NCBI GenBank assembly: GCA_018881555.1
Contig: JACAXG010000018.1
Location: forward strand, 7,749,634-7,813,633
Source of the DNA: Amblyornis subalaris
Lineage: Eukaryota; Chordata; Aves; Passeriformes; Ptilonorhynchidae
Direction: 5' to 3'
DNA length: 64,000 nucleotides
Every line of letters starts with the position of its first letter. Within the stretch, counting starts at the first letter, position 1. Below, piece by piece: positions 54,196 through 64,000 of this stretch. A program made the position numbers and the translations under genes. The notes beneath the pieces were generated by a model that did not search any database, was not told the origin of the DNA, and was given only the letters and a program-made list of their open reading frames with translations.

Positions 54196-54824
54196 CGGTG
54201 TAGTTTATAAATGACAGTTGCCTGTAGACTTTCACCAGACAAGCAGCGGGGGCAGCAGACTACAACAGTTATTTAATTAAAGGCGCTTCGGAGGCTCCCA
54301 GAATAGCTCTCTACCTCTGAGGCGCGATTTCTGGTTTCTCTCCGCTCTCCCCCACCGCCTCGCCAGCCGCCCCCCGCTGCCCGAGTCCCGGCGAGGGTGG
54401 GAGGGACGGACCCGGCCGGCGTTGCCCGGCTGCGCGCTCCGCATTGCACAGTCATCAAAGTTAAGTGCGTGGAGGGGGGATCGGGGGTGAATCAGAGGGA
54501 GAGACGGGTGAGCCGAACTATTTCCACCTAGGCAGGATCCGAAATTACGGGTCTGAATGCATATGCAGCCATTTCTGAGGGAGACGGAAGCTAGTGCGGG
54601 GGGGTCCCTCTCGCACACAGCCTGTCACTCGCACCCTGCTTCCCCCCCGCCCGGCAGACTCGCCCGGCTGCCTCAGCGCGGTTCCCCAGCGCAGCCGAGG
54701 GCAGGCTCGGGGCACTCCGATCGAGTTGCCCGGCTGAGCCCCGAGTTGCTCCCGGGCAACACGCAGCCCTCCGCGGGCTACGGCTCCCGCTCCTTAGCCC
54801 TCCTCCCGCTCCTCTTCCTCACGG

Positions 54825-54842
54825 GAGGGGCGGGGGCGGAGG
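54825..54842. promoter_or_regulatory. GC boxes downstream of exon 1
   Basis: Two adjacent GGGGCGGGG/GGGGCGGAG-type motifs on the plus strand lie about 200 bases into intron 1. They could serve the main promoter or a plus-strand transcript. The call rests on motif alone. Confidence 0.4.
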
Positions 54843-55040
54843 GAAGGGGGCTGAAAGGCACACGGGAAGAGGCTCTTTTCTCTCATTTCTTTCCTCAGCT
54901 GATTCAACCCCCCCACCCGCAACACACACACGCGCTGAATAGAAACACTTCCAGACCCTTCCTGCACACACTGGCACCACCTTCGTCTCCCCGGAGGAGC
55001 CGGGCGGGCGCAGCGGCGGCGAGCGCGCAGCACCGGTCAC

Positions 55041-55047
55041 CACTTAC
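55041..55047 (-). other. Splice donor of intron 1
   Basis: On the minus strand the exon ends CAG and is followed by GTAAGTG, which matches the vertebrate U1 donor consensus at nearly every position. Its place exactly at a codon boundary after 29 codons, next to a strong start codon in a CpG island, is the main reason for calling the exon real. Confidence 0.75.
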
Positions 55048-55134
55048 CTGGTTGTAGGAGGTCTCCCAGGAGGAGGTGTAGTTGTAAAAGAAGGAGGAGA
55101 AGCAAGTGTCTTCCGACAGCCCGCAGCCAGCCAT
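55048..55134 (-). CDS. First coding exon (29 codons) of an unidentified protein-coding gene
   Basis: Seen: an ATG at 55134-55132 opens a minus-strand frame of exactly 29 codons that ends at a consensus splice donor (CAG|GTAAGTG, last exon base 55048), leaving phase 0. The start has A at -3 and G at +4, a strong Kozak context, and it is the first ATG in its frame after an upstream stop. The peptide begins MAGCGLSEDTC and ends SSWETSYNQ. It is rich in Ser, Tyr and Phe, has one NYT glycosylation-type sequon near residues 18-20, and has no signal peptide or membrane segment. It sits within a CpG island, as expected for a first exon. Beyond the donor the frame continues as low-complexity intronic sequence, so the longer open frame should not be read as protein. 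I do not recognise the family. A faint likeness to the SSFFxNY pattern at the start of PGC-1beta (whose first exon is also short and phase 0) is too weak to name it. The rest of the gene would lie at lower coordinates or beyond the window. Confidence 0.7.
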
Positions 55135-55289
55135 CCTCTGAGCGCAAAAGCTCTCCGGGAAGGCACGAGCAGCCCTCGCAAACTCTTGCCTCTTGCGCGG
55201 TTGCTGCCGCCGCCGGCCCTGCCTCCGCGGAGTGGTGCCGACAGCTTCGCGCTGGCGGCGGCCGGCGCGGTGCGTGCGGGGGAGCGGAG

Positions 55290-55339
55290 CTGGCTGGCTG
55301 GCTAGATGGATGAATAGATGGATGGGTGGATGGATGGAG
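55290..55339. repeat. TGGC/TGGA tetranucleotide repeat
   Basis: This is an imperfect TGGC then TGGA/TAGA/TGGG tetranucleotide run about 155-205 bases upstream of the start codon (TCCA-type on the gene strand). It probably lies in the 5' untranslated region or core promoter and could vary in length between individuals. Confidence 0.85.
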
Positions 55340-55412
55340 GCGCGGGTACCGCGTGTGTCTGTGAGTGTGTGAGCGCGGCCGTTCGCGGCGGCACCGAGGG
55401 GCCGGGGCCGGT

Positions 55413-55418
55413 CACGTG
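55413..55418. promoter_or_regulatory. Palindromic E-box CACGTG
   Basis: A CACGTG E-box (the class bound by MYC/MAX, USF, CLOCK/BMAL and MITF/TFE factors) lies about 280 bases upstream of the start codon, next to a CG-alternating stretch and the CCG repeat. Occupancy is unknown. Confidence 0.4.
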
Positions 55419-55430
55419 CGCGCGCTCACT

Positions 55431-55454
55431 CCGCCGCCGCCGCCGCCGCCGCCG
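55431..55454. repeat. (CCG)8, reads as (CGG)8 on the gene strand
   Basis: Eight uninterrupted CCG units lie about 300 bases upstream of the start codon. If transcription begins farther upstream, this is a CGG tract in the 5' untranslated region. Confidence 0.9.
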
Positions 55455-55700
55455 GGGACGGGCCGCGCTACAGACCCCGGCACTGGATCACCAGCGCCNG
55501 GCGCCCTCGCCATCCCCACCCGCCCGCCCGTCCCCGCTCGGCAGCGCAGCCCCTGCGCACGGGTACGAGGGGGCGCCTGCGGGACCTGCGGCCGCACCGC
55601 GGCGGGGAAGGAGCGGGCAAGTGGCGACGCGCGTCCTCCCCCGCCGCGCCGGGGCAGCGCCGCCGCGGGCGGGCCCGCCCTCCCGGCCGCGGCCCGGCCT

Positions 55701-55715
55701 CCCCGCCCCGCCCCG
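55701..55715. promoter_or_regulatory. GC boxes (Sp/KLF-type sites)
   Basis: Overlapping CCCCGCCCC motifs lie about 570 bases upstream of the start codon on the transcribed side. They are typical of TATA-less CpG-island promoters. Binding is inferred from motif only. Confidence 0.5.
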
Positions 55716-56110
55716 CGCCCAGCCCCGCCGTGCCGTGCCGCGCAGGACCGCGCCGTGCCGCGAAAGTTGTAGCTCGGTTCGCAGTCGTGTGGGCACAGCC
55801 TGGACCCCGGCGCCGCAGCCCGGCCGCGGGCGCCCGAGAGGAAAGGGGCGGGAAAACCGACAGGAAACTTCTCAGAGCCGTCAGCGAGTGCCCGTCCTGC
55901 CAAGTGCGATTTCCCCCGCTTTCTCCTTTGGCAGGTGTTTGCCTCTGCACTCCGTTTGCAAGGAGAAGGAGAAAAGCGGAATTTTTTTTTTTTCTTTTCT
56001 TTTTTAAGCGTGTCGGTAATCACTGGAGCGGCCCCAGGACCGCGCCCGCCCGCTCCCGCCGCGACGCCGCAAAGGGGCCCCGGGGCTGAGGGGACCCTCC
56101 CGGGCACCCT

Positions 56111-58422
56111 CCGGCCCTGAGGAAGAGTAACACTGACCATCCATAAGCCGTTGCCAAATTGCTCATCGGACACGGCGAGGTCAGGCAGAATGTAATGATT
56201 TTAAAGTATTTTCCAGGAGATTAGCGGAAATAGATTGAATTACTTTCACCCTGCTCCCTGAATATTCCTTATCCTGCTTGCAGACCCAGTACCTCGAGCG
56301 CGATCCTCTGACAAGGGGAACATTGTCCTCATCAGCTAACACTGTTATCACAAAACTCAACTAATTATGAATGTAAAGCAAATAATATAGTTGGTATTTT
56401 TAAAAAATACTATGTTTGCTTCAATAGCTGGGAGGGAGGGCAGTTTGTTGGGCAGCACCCAGTAGTCGTAACAGTCCACAGCCATTAGTGGAAAAAACTA
56501 GACACAGTTTTGTGGCACAGCTGATCAGAGGCCCACTAAAGCTCCTCACTCCGTCATACTTGAAGGAAGAAAACACCATTTAGTAACACCCATGGAATCT
56601 TTCGGCCATTCCATTTGTGGAGAAAACAACTGTGGCATGAGTATGGAATCCTGTGAAACACACCTAAGTAGAAAATCAGCTTTTTGATGTGACTTGACTT
56701 TGTCCAAAGGAAGGCTAGCCAAGAATTCATAATCCAGAGGAACCTTTGTGACAGGCAGCTCTGTCCCATATGAGGTCAAAGAGCCTTTCATCCTGACCTA
56801 AAACCAGGTAAAAATACAGCAGGAAGGTTCCTAGCAACAGAATGTGGAAAGTAGATCAGAAACAAGATGTTCACTGTGATTTGTTTCTCAAATTGCTGCA
56901 GTATTGTCTTTCAGAGACTTCATCCTGTGCAGTCTGTTCATCAGTCACCCACAAAACTCAGATGGCTTAAAATTTATTTCAGCTCTTCAGACAGCAACAA
57001 TTAAGGCATTAAATTCCCTGCCACTTCACCATCATTTTTTAATTTCCCTTTGTCTGTGGGATTAGTGTTCGAAGCATCTCACCTCTAAAATTTTAAGCAA
57101 TTTGACATTTCATGTTTCATCTTCATATTAAGTCTTGGTGCATTCTATTCTGACTCTATACTCCAGCATAGCCTGACCTCTGAGTTTACTTATTTTGTTG
57201 AGGTGAAATTTGCACTTTTTTTCCCCCCTAATATCTGATGTATGTATACATTTCAGTAGGTGGCATTTTACCCTGCTTCCCTGTCTTCTAGTGACAGATA
57301 AACTATCTGCCTTTCCCATGCCGTGTTCTTTAAAAGTCTTAAAACAGATTATGGGTTGTTAACTGTTTGGAGTTTTTTTCTTATCTTTTTTCTTCAAACA
57401 TTGTTCCTCACCCTGCTGTTAACCATTTGGTCTAGCTCAAAATTTCTTCATTTGAATTTCAGAGTTCCTCTGGGGGACCATCACTGGTGGGAGGTTAAGC
57501 TTAATTGCACAGTGATCAGTTACCGATGGAGATCCAGTTGTAGTCTGCTGATAGCTGTGAACTACTCCGAACCTATTCAAGGCCTCCACAGAGCACACTT
57601 CTGCTGGCAGCAAAACAAGATCTGAAAACTTACTGCAGTATGTGTTGCTCCTCCAGACCATTTGTAGTGTTTTCACTCATCCAGCCATTACTGAAATGGC
57701 TAATAATCTATTTGGCTCTCGCATGAGTTAGCACACTGACATCATTGTTACCATGATGGTGGTGGAGAAGCAAAAAAAAATGTGTATGCTACTTCTATTA
57801 CTAGAAGTGTGTAACCAAACATAATAAAATCCATAAATAGCTCTTGTCTAATATTCCATCCCAGTGCACTAACAGCTCCATAGAAAAGATGCTAGAAGTG
57901 TATTCAGTTCCATAGGCAGGAAGAAGTAAAGTGGAGATAGATAAACGCTTGTAAAGAAGTTGGAAAAATGGATTGGTGAAGGGTGGAGGTAACAGTAAAA
58001 GTCATGAAATGTTTGAATAACAGAAGTAGTCTCAGAATAACCATTAATAGTCCATCTGTGCCAAAAAAAAAAATGGCCTGGTGCAGATGGAACAGAGAAA
58101 ATTACTCAGATTTCTTCAAAGATGCATAATACTGTGCAGTTAGGATGTACCAGGGTACTAGATAAAGACTAGCAAAGCAGCTAGAAAGGCATCATATTAA
58201 ATACAATCTGCAATTTAATTTGCTTTGCTCTTTTGCTTCCATGTTTTCAGCTTAAAGATTTTCAAAGTCTATTAAATAAACTATAAACTTTTCTTGGATG
58301 GGTAGGAGAGGAGTGGAATTTTTTACCTGCAAAACCTATCTGGTTTGGGAATAAAGTGAATCAGGATGGAGCTTTTAAATGAGGCTGGTCTTGCCTTCTC
58401 ACAGCACATGGGGCTGGTGCAC
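56111..58422. other. AT-rich block upstream of the minus-strand gene
   Basis: This is beyond the CpG island on the upstream side, presumably intergenic. No exon or repeat was recognised. Confidence 0.55.
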
Positions 58423-59003
58423 TGTGTTGGTTTGACTGGGACACAGTTCATTTTCTTCACAGTACCCGGTGTGAGGCTCTGTTTTGGATTTGTGCTGGAA
58501 ACTGTTGATAACACAGGGATGTTTTNGTTATTGCTGAGCAGGGCTGACACAGCATCAAGGTTTCTCTTTGGCTCCTAATCCCACCCCACCACAGAGGAGG
58601 CTGGGGGTGCACAGTGAGTTGAGAGGGAACACAGTCGGGACAGCTGACCCCAGCTGATATTCCATACCCTGTGGCATCATGCTCAGCAGGTACAGCTGGG
58701 GGAAGNAAAAAGAAGAGGAGATGTTTGGAGTGATGGCATTTGTTTTTCCAAGTCAGCTTTACATGTGATGGAGCCCTGCTCTCCTGAGGATGGCTGAACA
58801 CCTGCCTACTCATGGGAAGGGGTGAATTAATTCCTTGGTTTGGTTTGCCTGTACACATGGCTTTTGCTGTAACTGTTAAACTGTCTTTATCTCAGCACAT
58901 GAGTTTTTTGACTTTTATAGTTCTCTCTCCCATCTCACTGGAGATGGGGAGGGAGCCAGTGGCTGCATAGACCTTTGTTGCTGGCTGGGGTTAGACCATG
59001 ACA
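58423..59003 (+). mobile_element. Solo LTR of an avian endogenous retrovirus (ERVL-like)
   Basis: Seen: a 581-base block begins TGTGTTGG and ends CATGACA, giving TG...CA termini. It is flanked by a perfect 5-base target duplication, TGCAC at 58418-58422 and again at 59004-59008. The internal text matches a solo LTR class that I recognise as common in bird genomes. A 5-base duplication is typical of class III (ERVL) elements. No gag, pol or env sequence lies on either side, so this is a solo LTR left by recombination. The usual TATA position appears degraded (near 58690), so promoter activity is doubtful. Orientation is inferred from the order of promoter-like and 3' parts. Two unresolved bases lie inside, at 58526 and 58706. 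Confidence 0.9.
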
Positions 59004-59646
59004 TGCACAGAGACAAGACTGAGGCCAAGGACGGTTGTTTGAGCCAATAAATAGATCTGGTATGACCAAGTGCCAAGTTTTGCCAGAGACCTCTCAAAGA
59101 CAAAACTAGTTCCCCATTATTACAGGCCAAAGCCGGAGCATTTTTCTTTATGCAAGGTGATCTCTGAAAAATTTCTTGAAGAGCAAGGAAGACTTCTAGA
59201 GGTCTTTGGTTTGAGAAGCATATGGAGAATTTGAGATAAAAAACCATTCCTGGCAGCTTATATGTCCCATGTAAGAAGACAGATTATCAGAACAATCCCA
59301 AGAAATCAGGGTTCAACTCAGCTGTAGCCTGTAAATTACAATTCAACAGAAAATGATAGTCCATGGCTGTACATTTTGTTTAGGCAGCTTAGTGTCCCTC
59401 CAGTAATCAGTGTAGCATCTAAACTGAGTGCTGTGTTCCCCACTATTTTTAAAGCCTATATTCGTAAACACCTCAAAATGTTTTTGAGTACTATTCTTTT
59501 ATTCACTATTGTCACTTGCATTAGCAGATGTGTAACTTTACCTGACTTCACTAGCTGAAAATCCCTTCTCAGAGGGGAAGTCTTTAATATCAGATATTCT
59601 AAAATAAAGTTAGAAGCTGTCCCTGTATCTTATTTTCAGGTAGGGG

Positions 59647-59671
59647 AAAAAAAAAAAGAAAGAAAAGAAAG
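59647..59671. repeat. A-rich GAAA repeat
   Basis: An A-run grades into GAAA units. Confidence 0.85.
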
Positions 59672-59929
59672 ACTATTTCTACTTAGCCAATTCATAAGTG
59701 CATAAAAAGTCAATTAAGACAGTCCATAAAAATTGAAGAGGAAAGGCTTTAAAAGTCCACTGATAGGTTTTCTATTAGGCTAATACCTTAAAGCTTCCTT
59801 AGCACCTTCCATCAAATCATTTTATTTGGCTTTATGAANACCTCTGGAGCTAGGTATTACATCTTTTTAATATTTGAGGAGATAACAGTTTAAGTACCAG
59901 ACCCTTGGAAAAGTCAAGCAACATTGTTA

Positions 59930-59948
59930 GACAATGTTTATAAGAGCA
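59930..59948. repeat. Short perfect hairpin
   Basis: AACATTGT-TAG-ACAATGTT has 8-base arms with a 3-base loop and contains a paired SOX-like ACAAT core in inverted arrangement. Confidence 0.7.
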
Positions 59949-60995
59949 ATTAACCCCAGAGGAGAAAAATCATACTTAAAGCAGAAATGTGGAGATTTCA
60001 GAGTTTTTAGTTTTCTATTTAACTTTCAAGATAACTCATGTCTATAAATACAAAAATGTAAGATTTAGACATAACTGAGAATCAAACTACAAGTGGATGA
60101 GAACACAGCAACCATGGTCACATTTAAAACATCTTTTCAGTGTTCTTTTTTTTTCCCTGGATTCTCACTGTATTCTAGATAAAATCCAAGTGACTTTTTT
60201 TTACCTTAACATGGCTACACAGGCCAGTTCCAAGCTGCTTGAGAGACCTGGAGTTCCCAGAACAGCTTCCACACATTGGATTCAGCAGCCTCAACCACAA
60301 GAGCTACAGGTGCAGATTTTCCAATATTAGCATAACGGATTAAGATTATTCAAAATACAGCTTTTCTAAAGTATCCTGGGACACCACTTCCAAACTTCAT
60401 TTACACAATACCATTAAAAAAATACTTGCGGTTACTGCAGACAGGTTATACCCTTATTTCAGAAAGTTCAGTTACATTGAAGAAGTAACTGGCACTGACT
60501 GGCGCTCCTGGTCTCCATCCCAGAGCTGAGTTCAGTCTGTAAGTTTTGAAGAAGAAAATCAAGACCTGGAATGCAAACTCATGTTTCTAAGTTTGCTAGA
60601 CGGTGAAGCTTGCATATGCTGTTGTGCTTCATCCAAAAGCTAAAAAGATAATTGAAGTTAAATGACTGCTAAGATAGGATAGTGGCTCCAAGAAAAAAAG
60701 GACAGTAAAAAACTAATTTTTTTCAGTGGTGCTATGTCAGACCATCAGAAATGAGTAACAAGGTTCTCTAAAGCCATCTAAATGCACAGACCAATTGAAA
60801 ATATACAACCGCCGAGAAAACGGTGCATTTTTGGATATGGTTTGATCTCACCATCACTCTATTATTTGCTTTGCCTGAGTTCAGATTCAGTTGCTTGCTC
60901 TTCATCCATGAGCTAATTCCATCTAAGCATTGGGTCATCATGATAATTGAAGTTACATGAAATAGGCAACTGAATGAAGTAAAGCTGATTATTCG

Positions 60996-61018
60996 GAAAG
61001 AAAGAAAGAAAAAAAAAG
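60996..61018. repeat. (GAAA)n then A-run
   Basis: Three GAAA units followed by a short A-run. Confidence 0.8.
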
Positions 61019-63124
61019 TGACAGGAGTTTTAAAGCTAGATTACATGAATTTTGCTCATCTCAAAAATGCAGGAAATTATTTTCCTTGAATTCTGCAAGA
61101 TCAAGTGTGCCACTGATTAAAACTTTGTCTACTGAAGTGGAAGAGCAGAACACTGATGAGTTTGATTGTCCTGCAAGCAAGATATTTTCAATAAGACTGT
61201 TAACAAAATGAAGCCACTATGATAATTTAATTCCTAGTTCAGGCCTTCCAGCAGCTTTTCAACATGAGTAATCTCCATCAGTTCAATACCCCCAAAATTG
61301 TAAATAACAGCCAGTGAATACATGCCATTCAAATGTCAGCAGGCATGAACTTATGAGGTAGTTCATAACTTTTATAGCCTCGCCACCAATTAACAATGTA
61401 AATAAATTGCTAAAGCCCTATCAGATTATAATTTCCCCAAAATAACATTCCTGTGATTATGTTTCTGTGATTATAGTTATGAAGTAACTAATCAGAGGTG
61501 GGGGGGAATCCTAGAATAACCCAGATTAGAAGGAATCAGGATGGTTGGCTTGCCCTGAGTCCCTGCCTCTAGTGTAAGTATCTTTCCATCTGAGAACCCC
61601 CCGCAGCTATTCTCCTTGCTTCTGGGTGCATTGGGCTTGTTAGCGAAATACTGAGTGATGGAAAAGGAGTAGACTCAGCATTATTTTATTGGTCATGGTA
61701 AAGATGTCGTATAAGAATGGATGTACTGAAAAGTATGATGAGATCCCTTGTCATTGCTCAGATAATGAAAAAGGCAGGAAGCTTCACCATTCAGCATATT
61801 ATTCAAAGCTGATTGATAAAGCAGCAGCACCTTCCCATCACAAACTGTATTACAGAAATTCAGACAGTATTTGGCTACTCCTTTGGCACTATACACTGCA
61901 TCATCTGGGAAAGAATGTGGAGGAGGGAGGAAGACAGACTCCCAGCCACACACTGTACAACTTGGGGAAATTGCATTTAACTGTCTTTTGCACAATCCCA
62001 AGAAAAGCTTTGATCAATACAGAATTCCATTTTTACACAAGAAATACCACAAAGAGGCAGCAAAGCCTCAGAAATAATTGATAGATATTTCAAAGGGCTT
62101 TGACAGAACATTAACTTTGGATTTCTTCAGTGACATCATTTTATTTGAGCCAATTAAGAAAAACAAACCTTGCTAGGAGAAAACCTAGGCAGATGTTTGT
62201 ACCAGAAATGGTTTTGCAGCTTGTAAGCCCATGTCCTTTCTTTTACATATTGGCCAAAATTAAGGGAAAGAATAAATTGTTTTTCTTAAAGCAAGTTTTT
62301 TTTTAATGTTGAAGTTTTGTAAGTAGTAAAACCAAAGATTTGCTGCTGAATTTGTTCTTCATTTAGGAAGTTCTGCTCTGAGTCTAGAAAACCCAGCATA
62401 TATAGTTGTTTTTAGGATCAAATTATTTTGCTAAAAACTCAAATTAATTTCTGAGACCTCCCTGTACCTAATGAGAGATCTAAAAATTAGTCTCATATTA
62501 GTCTCAATCCAGTAGACTACAAACATCTGGATCCTTAAGCTTTACTTGCAAAAATAATACCCGTTGCAGGCAATTATTTTGTGAAGAACAAATGTGATTA
62601 TGAATGAGATCACAAAGCGATCTTTTCCTATTCACTCTTCCTTCCATAATTCTCCTCCAGAAACAAGCAGGATTTCTGTAGGCTGCAGAAAAGCCAGAAC
62701 TGTACCATCACATTACTGTTCCACCTTGTACTTGACAATGCTTGAGAATGTAGAGAACAGACATTTGAATAGTGTTTGGATTTACATAGCAGCAAGTCCA
62801 GCAAGAAGCTTTAAAGCAAGAACACTTTAACACTGGTTTGCTGATACGGTTCATTGTCCATAAATTTACTGAATATTAAATGTCAGTTTTCAACAAACAG
62901 GGTACATATTGGGAACATCAAGACTGGAATTTTAAATTCTTGCCAATTCTTATATTTGATTTCTGCTCTTAATCAAATTATTTGTTTAAAGTATGTAGAA
63001 ATAGCAGTAATTTGAGTTTACTTCCATTATATTACATAACCCAGTAGCACATTGGAGCAAAGCTGCCAATGCCCTCTTGGACAGCTGCTTAGAGAAACAT
63101 GTTGGGACTCACACTGCTTCAAGC

Positions 63125-63139
63125 CTGCTGCTGCTGCTG
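63125..63139. repeat. (CTG)5
   Basis: Five perfect CTG units, adjacent to the 21-base tandem duplication. Confidence 0.85.
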
Positions 63140-63141
63140 CG

Positions 63142-63179
63142 CAAATTGTAAGCCTTTCTGTACAAATTGTAAGCCTTTC
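63142..63179. repeat. Tandem duplication with 21-base period
   Basis: CAAATTGTAAGCCTTTC occurs at 63142-63158 and 63163-63179, directly after a (CTG)5 tract. Confidence 0.8.
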
Positions 63180-64000
63180 AGGAAGGGTTCACAGGGCATT
63201 AATTTCTTTAAAAGAACTATACTATCCCTGTCACAGTAAAGGCTTATCAGTCACTTGTTATTCAACATGCGAATTGAAACAACCTCAAAGATACCATTCT
63301 AAGGTTTGAAAGGTCAAATTTAGTTTGTAAGTCTTTAAAGTCGTACATGAATTTTGATAGCAAACACTAGCATCTTCATAAAGCTGAAAAGGTTGATATT
63401 TTTGAGGTTAAAACTGGTTAGTAATAGAAGCCAAAGTGGTTTGACTACAGAGCTGAATATTTAAATGTTCAGGAAACAGGCCCACCAGCAGCCCACCACT
63501 CTATGGAGCCCAGTAAGTACTCGATGCTCTAAGTGTTTATTGTTTATGCTGCTGGAAGCAATGAGGCTGGCAACATTAATGGGATAGGCTCACAAAATAA
63601 ATACGGAATTCAAATGGAAGACAAGAGGCCTACTTTAGCTAAAGGAATAAGACCAACCCAAAATAATACATGTTTAAAGCCACAAGAAATATTTATTATC
63701 AACATTAATTTGTGCTATGTTTTATTTTTCTATACAACAAAACTACTGCATAGCTTTCACAGCTGGAAGAACCACTCAGAGCTGAGATGTACACAAATGA
63801 AAATTACTTTATCATCTGTCCAACATACATTCAGTGTTCCTGAGAAACTACTATATTTGAGTTGAAACTGCAAAATCAGAACGCCTACAATCAGCAGAAC
63901 TAGTCTTGTTACCGCTTCTACAGGAATGTTATTTTACTGCTGTTACCATATTTAGTTTAATCCCTTGACAGTGGAAGCTTGGATCTCCTTGATGCCAACC

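Larger units (their letters stand above)
1..55047 (-). other. Presumed first intron (partial; may include unrecognised small exons)
   Basis: This is inferred. The gene whose first coding exon ends at 55048 must continue to lower coordinates, and no second exon was recognised in the remaining 55 kb. Open frames here are short, overlap on both strands and match no family I know. A single intron of more than 50 kb is normal for many vertebrate developmental and neural genes. Exons of 50-150 bases could have been missed by eye, and the gene could also end early with the remainder intergenic. Confidence 0.4.
53170..56110. promoter_or_regulatory. CpG island promoter region around the first coding exon
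   Basis: Composition changes abruptly from AT-rich to strongly GC-rich with abundant CpG near 53170, and back near 56110. A TATA-like, AT-richer saddle lies at about 54200-54290. The island contains the minus-strand first exon (55048-55134), so transcription probably starts between about 55140 and 55700 and runs leftward. About 1.9 kb of the island lies downstream of the exon inside intron 1, which could hold an alternative or opposite-strand promoter. Long open frames seen here on both strands are low-complexity Arg/Pro/Ala/Gly-rich translations caused by GC content and are not called as genes. Confidence 0.85.
59004..64000. other. AT-rich intergenic block
   Basis: It holds simple repeats, the hairpin at 59930 and the tandem duplication at 63142. 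The interval 61200-61490 is rich in TAAT/ATTA cores. No exon was recognised. One unresolved base is at 59839. Confidence 0.55.

Noticed and set aside
54904..55047. Continuation of the first-exon frame past residue 29
   Set aside because: A consensus donor interrupts it and the following residues are low-complexity, so it is read as intron.
55412..56173. 253-codon minus-strand open frame upstream of the first exon
   Set aside because: It is a GC-driven low-complexity frame with no domain, and it is mirrored by a 229-codon frame on the other strand.
1..64000. CRISPR arrays, operons, phage or insertion-sequence features
   Set aside because: No regularly spaced repeats or bacterial gene organisation exist. 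The repeat content is vertebrate.

Overview
The window looks like nuclear DNA from a bird, probably a passerine. Most of it is AT-rich and non-coding. It carries avian CR1 LINE 3' ends (19601-19990, 39066-39242, 39421-39690), an avian-type solo LTR of an endogenous retrovirus (58423-59003), and a tRNA-Ile/CR1 chimeric SINE (37250-37399) of the kind described from songbirds as TguSINE1. No bacterial or viral gene organisation is present. Nearly all short open frames in the AT-rich parts appear to be chance, and the long ones at 53-56 kb come from high GC content.

Only one protein-coding segment can be supported. It is a 29-codon first coding exon on the minus strand (55134 down to 55048), with a strong start context and a textbook splice donor. 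It lies inside a CpG island of about 2.9 kb (53170-56110). The gene would run toward lower coordinates. I found no second exon, so 1-55047 is best read as a very long first intron, or intron plus intergenic DNA. I do not recognise the encoded N-terminus. Sequence to the right of the island (56.1-64 kb) would be upstream, intergenic DNA.

Layout: 1-53 kb is AT-rich presumed intron with scattered transposon remains. These are an ancient MIR-type SINE (about 10.39-10.49 kb), a probable minus-strand solo LTR with a near-perfect 6-bp target duplication (12074-12383), a CR1 3' end (19.6 kb), a very old L3/CR1-like LINE that keeps part of its reverse transcriptase region (24.8-25.65 kb), a decayed CR1 fragment (28.3 kb), the tRNA-derived SINE (37.25 kb) and two opposed CR1 ends (39.1-39.7 kb). 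A small CpG-dense patch occurs at 15.93-16.13 kb. From 53.2 to 56.1 kb is the CpG island with GC boxes, a CACGTG E-box, a (CGG)8 tract and a TCCA-type tetranucleotide repeat upstream of the start codon. From 56.1 to 64 kb the sequence is AT-rich again, with one intact solo LTR flanked by a perfect 5-bp duplication.

No previously undescribed gene system is evident. The items most worth a second look are the unidentified first exon and its promoter, the probable solo LTR at 12 kb, the lineage-informative SINE, and a few palindromes and possible regulatory blocks in the presumed intron.
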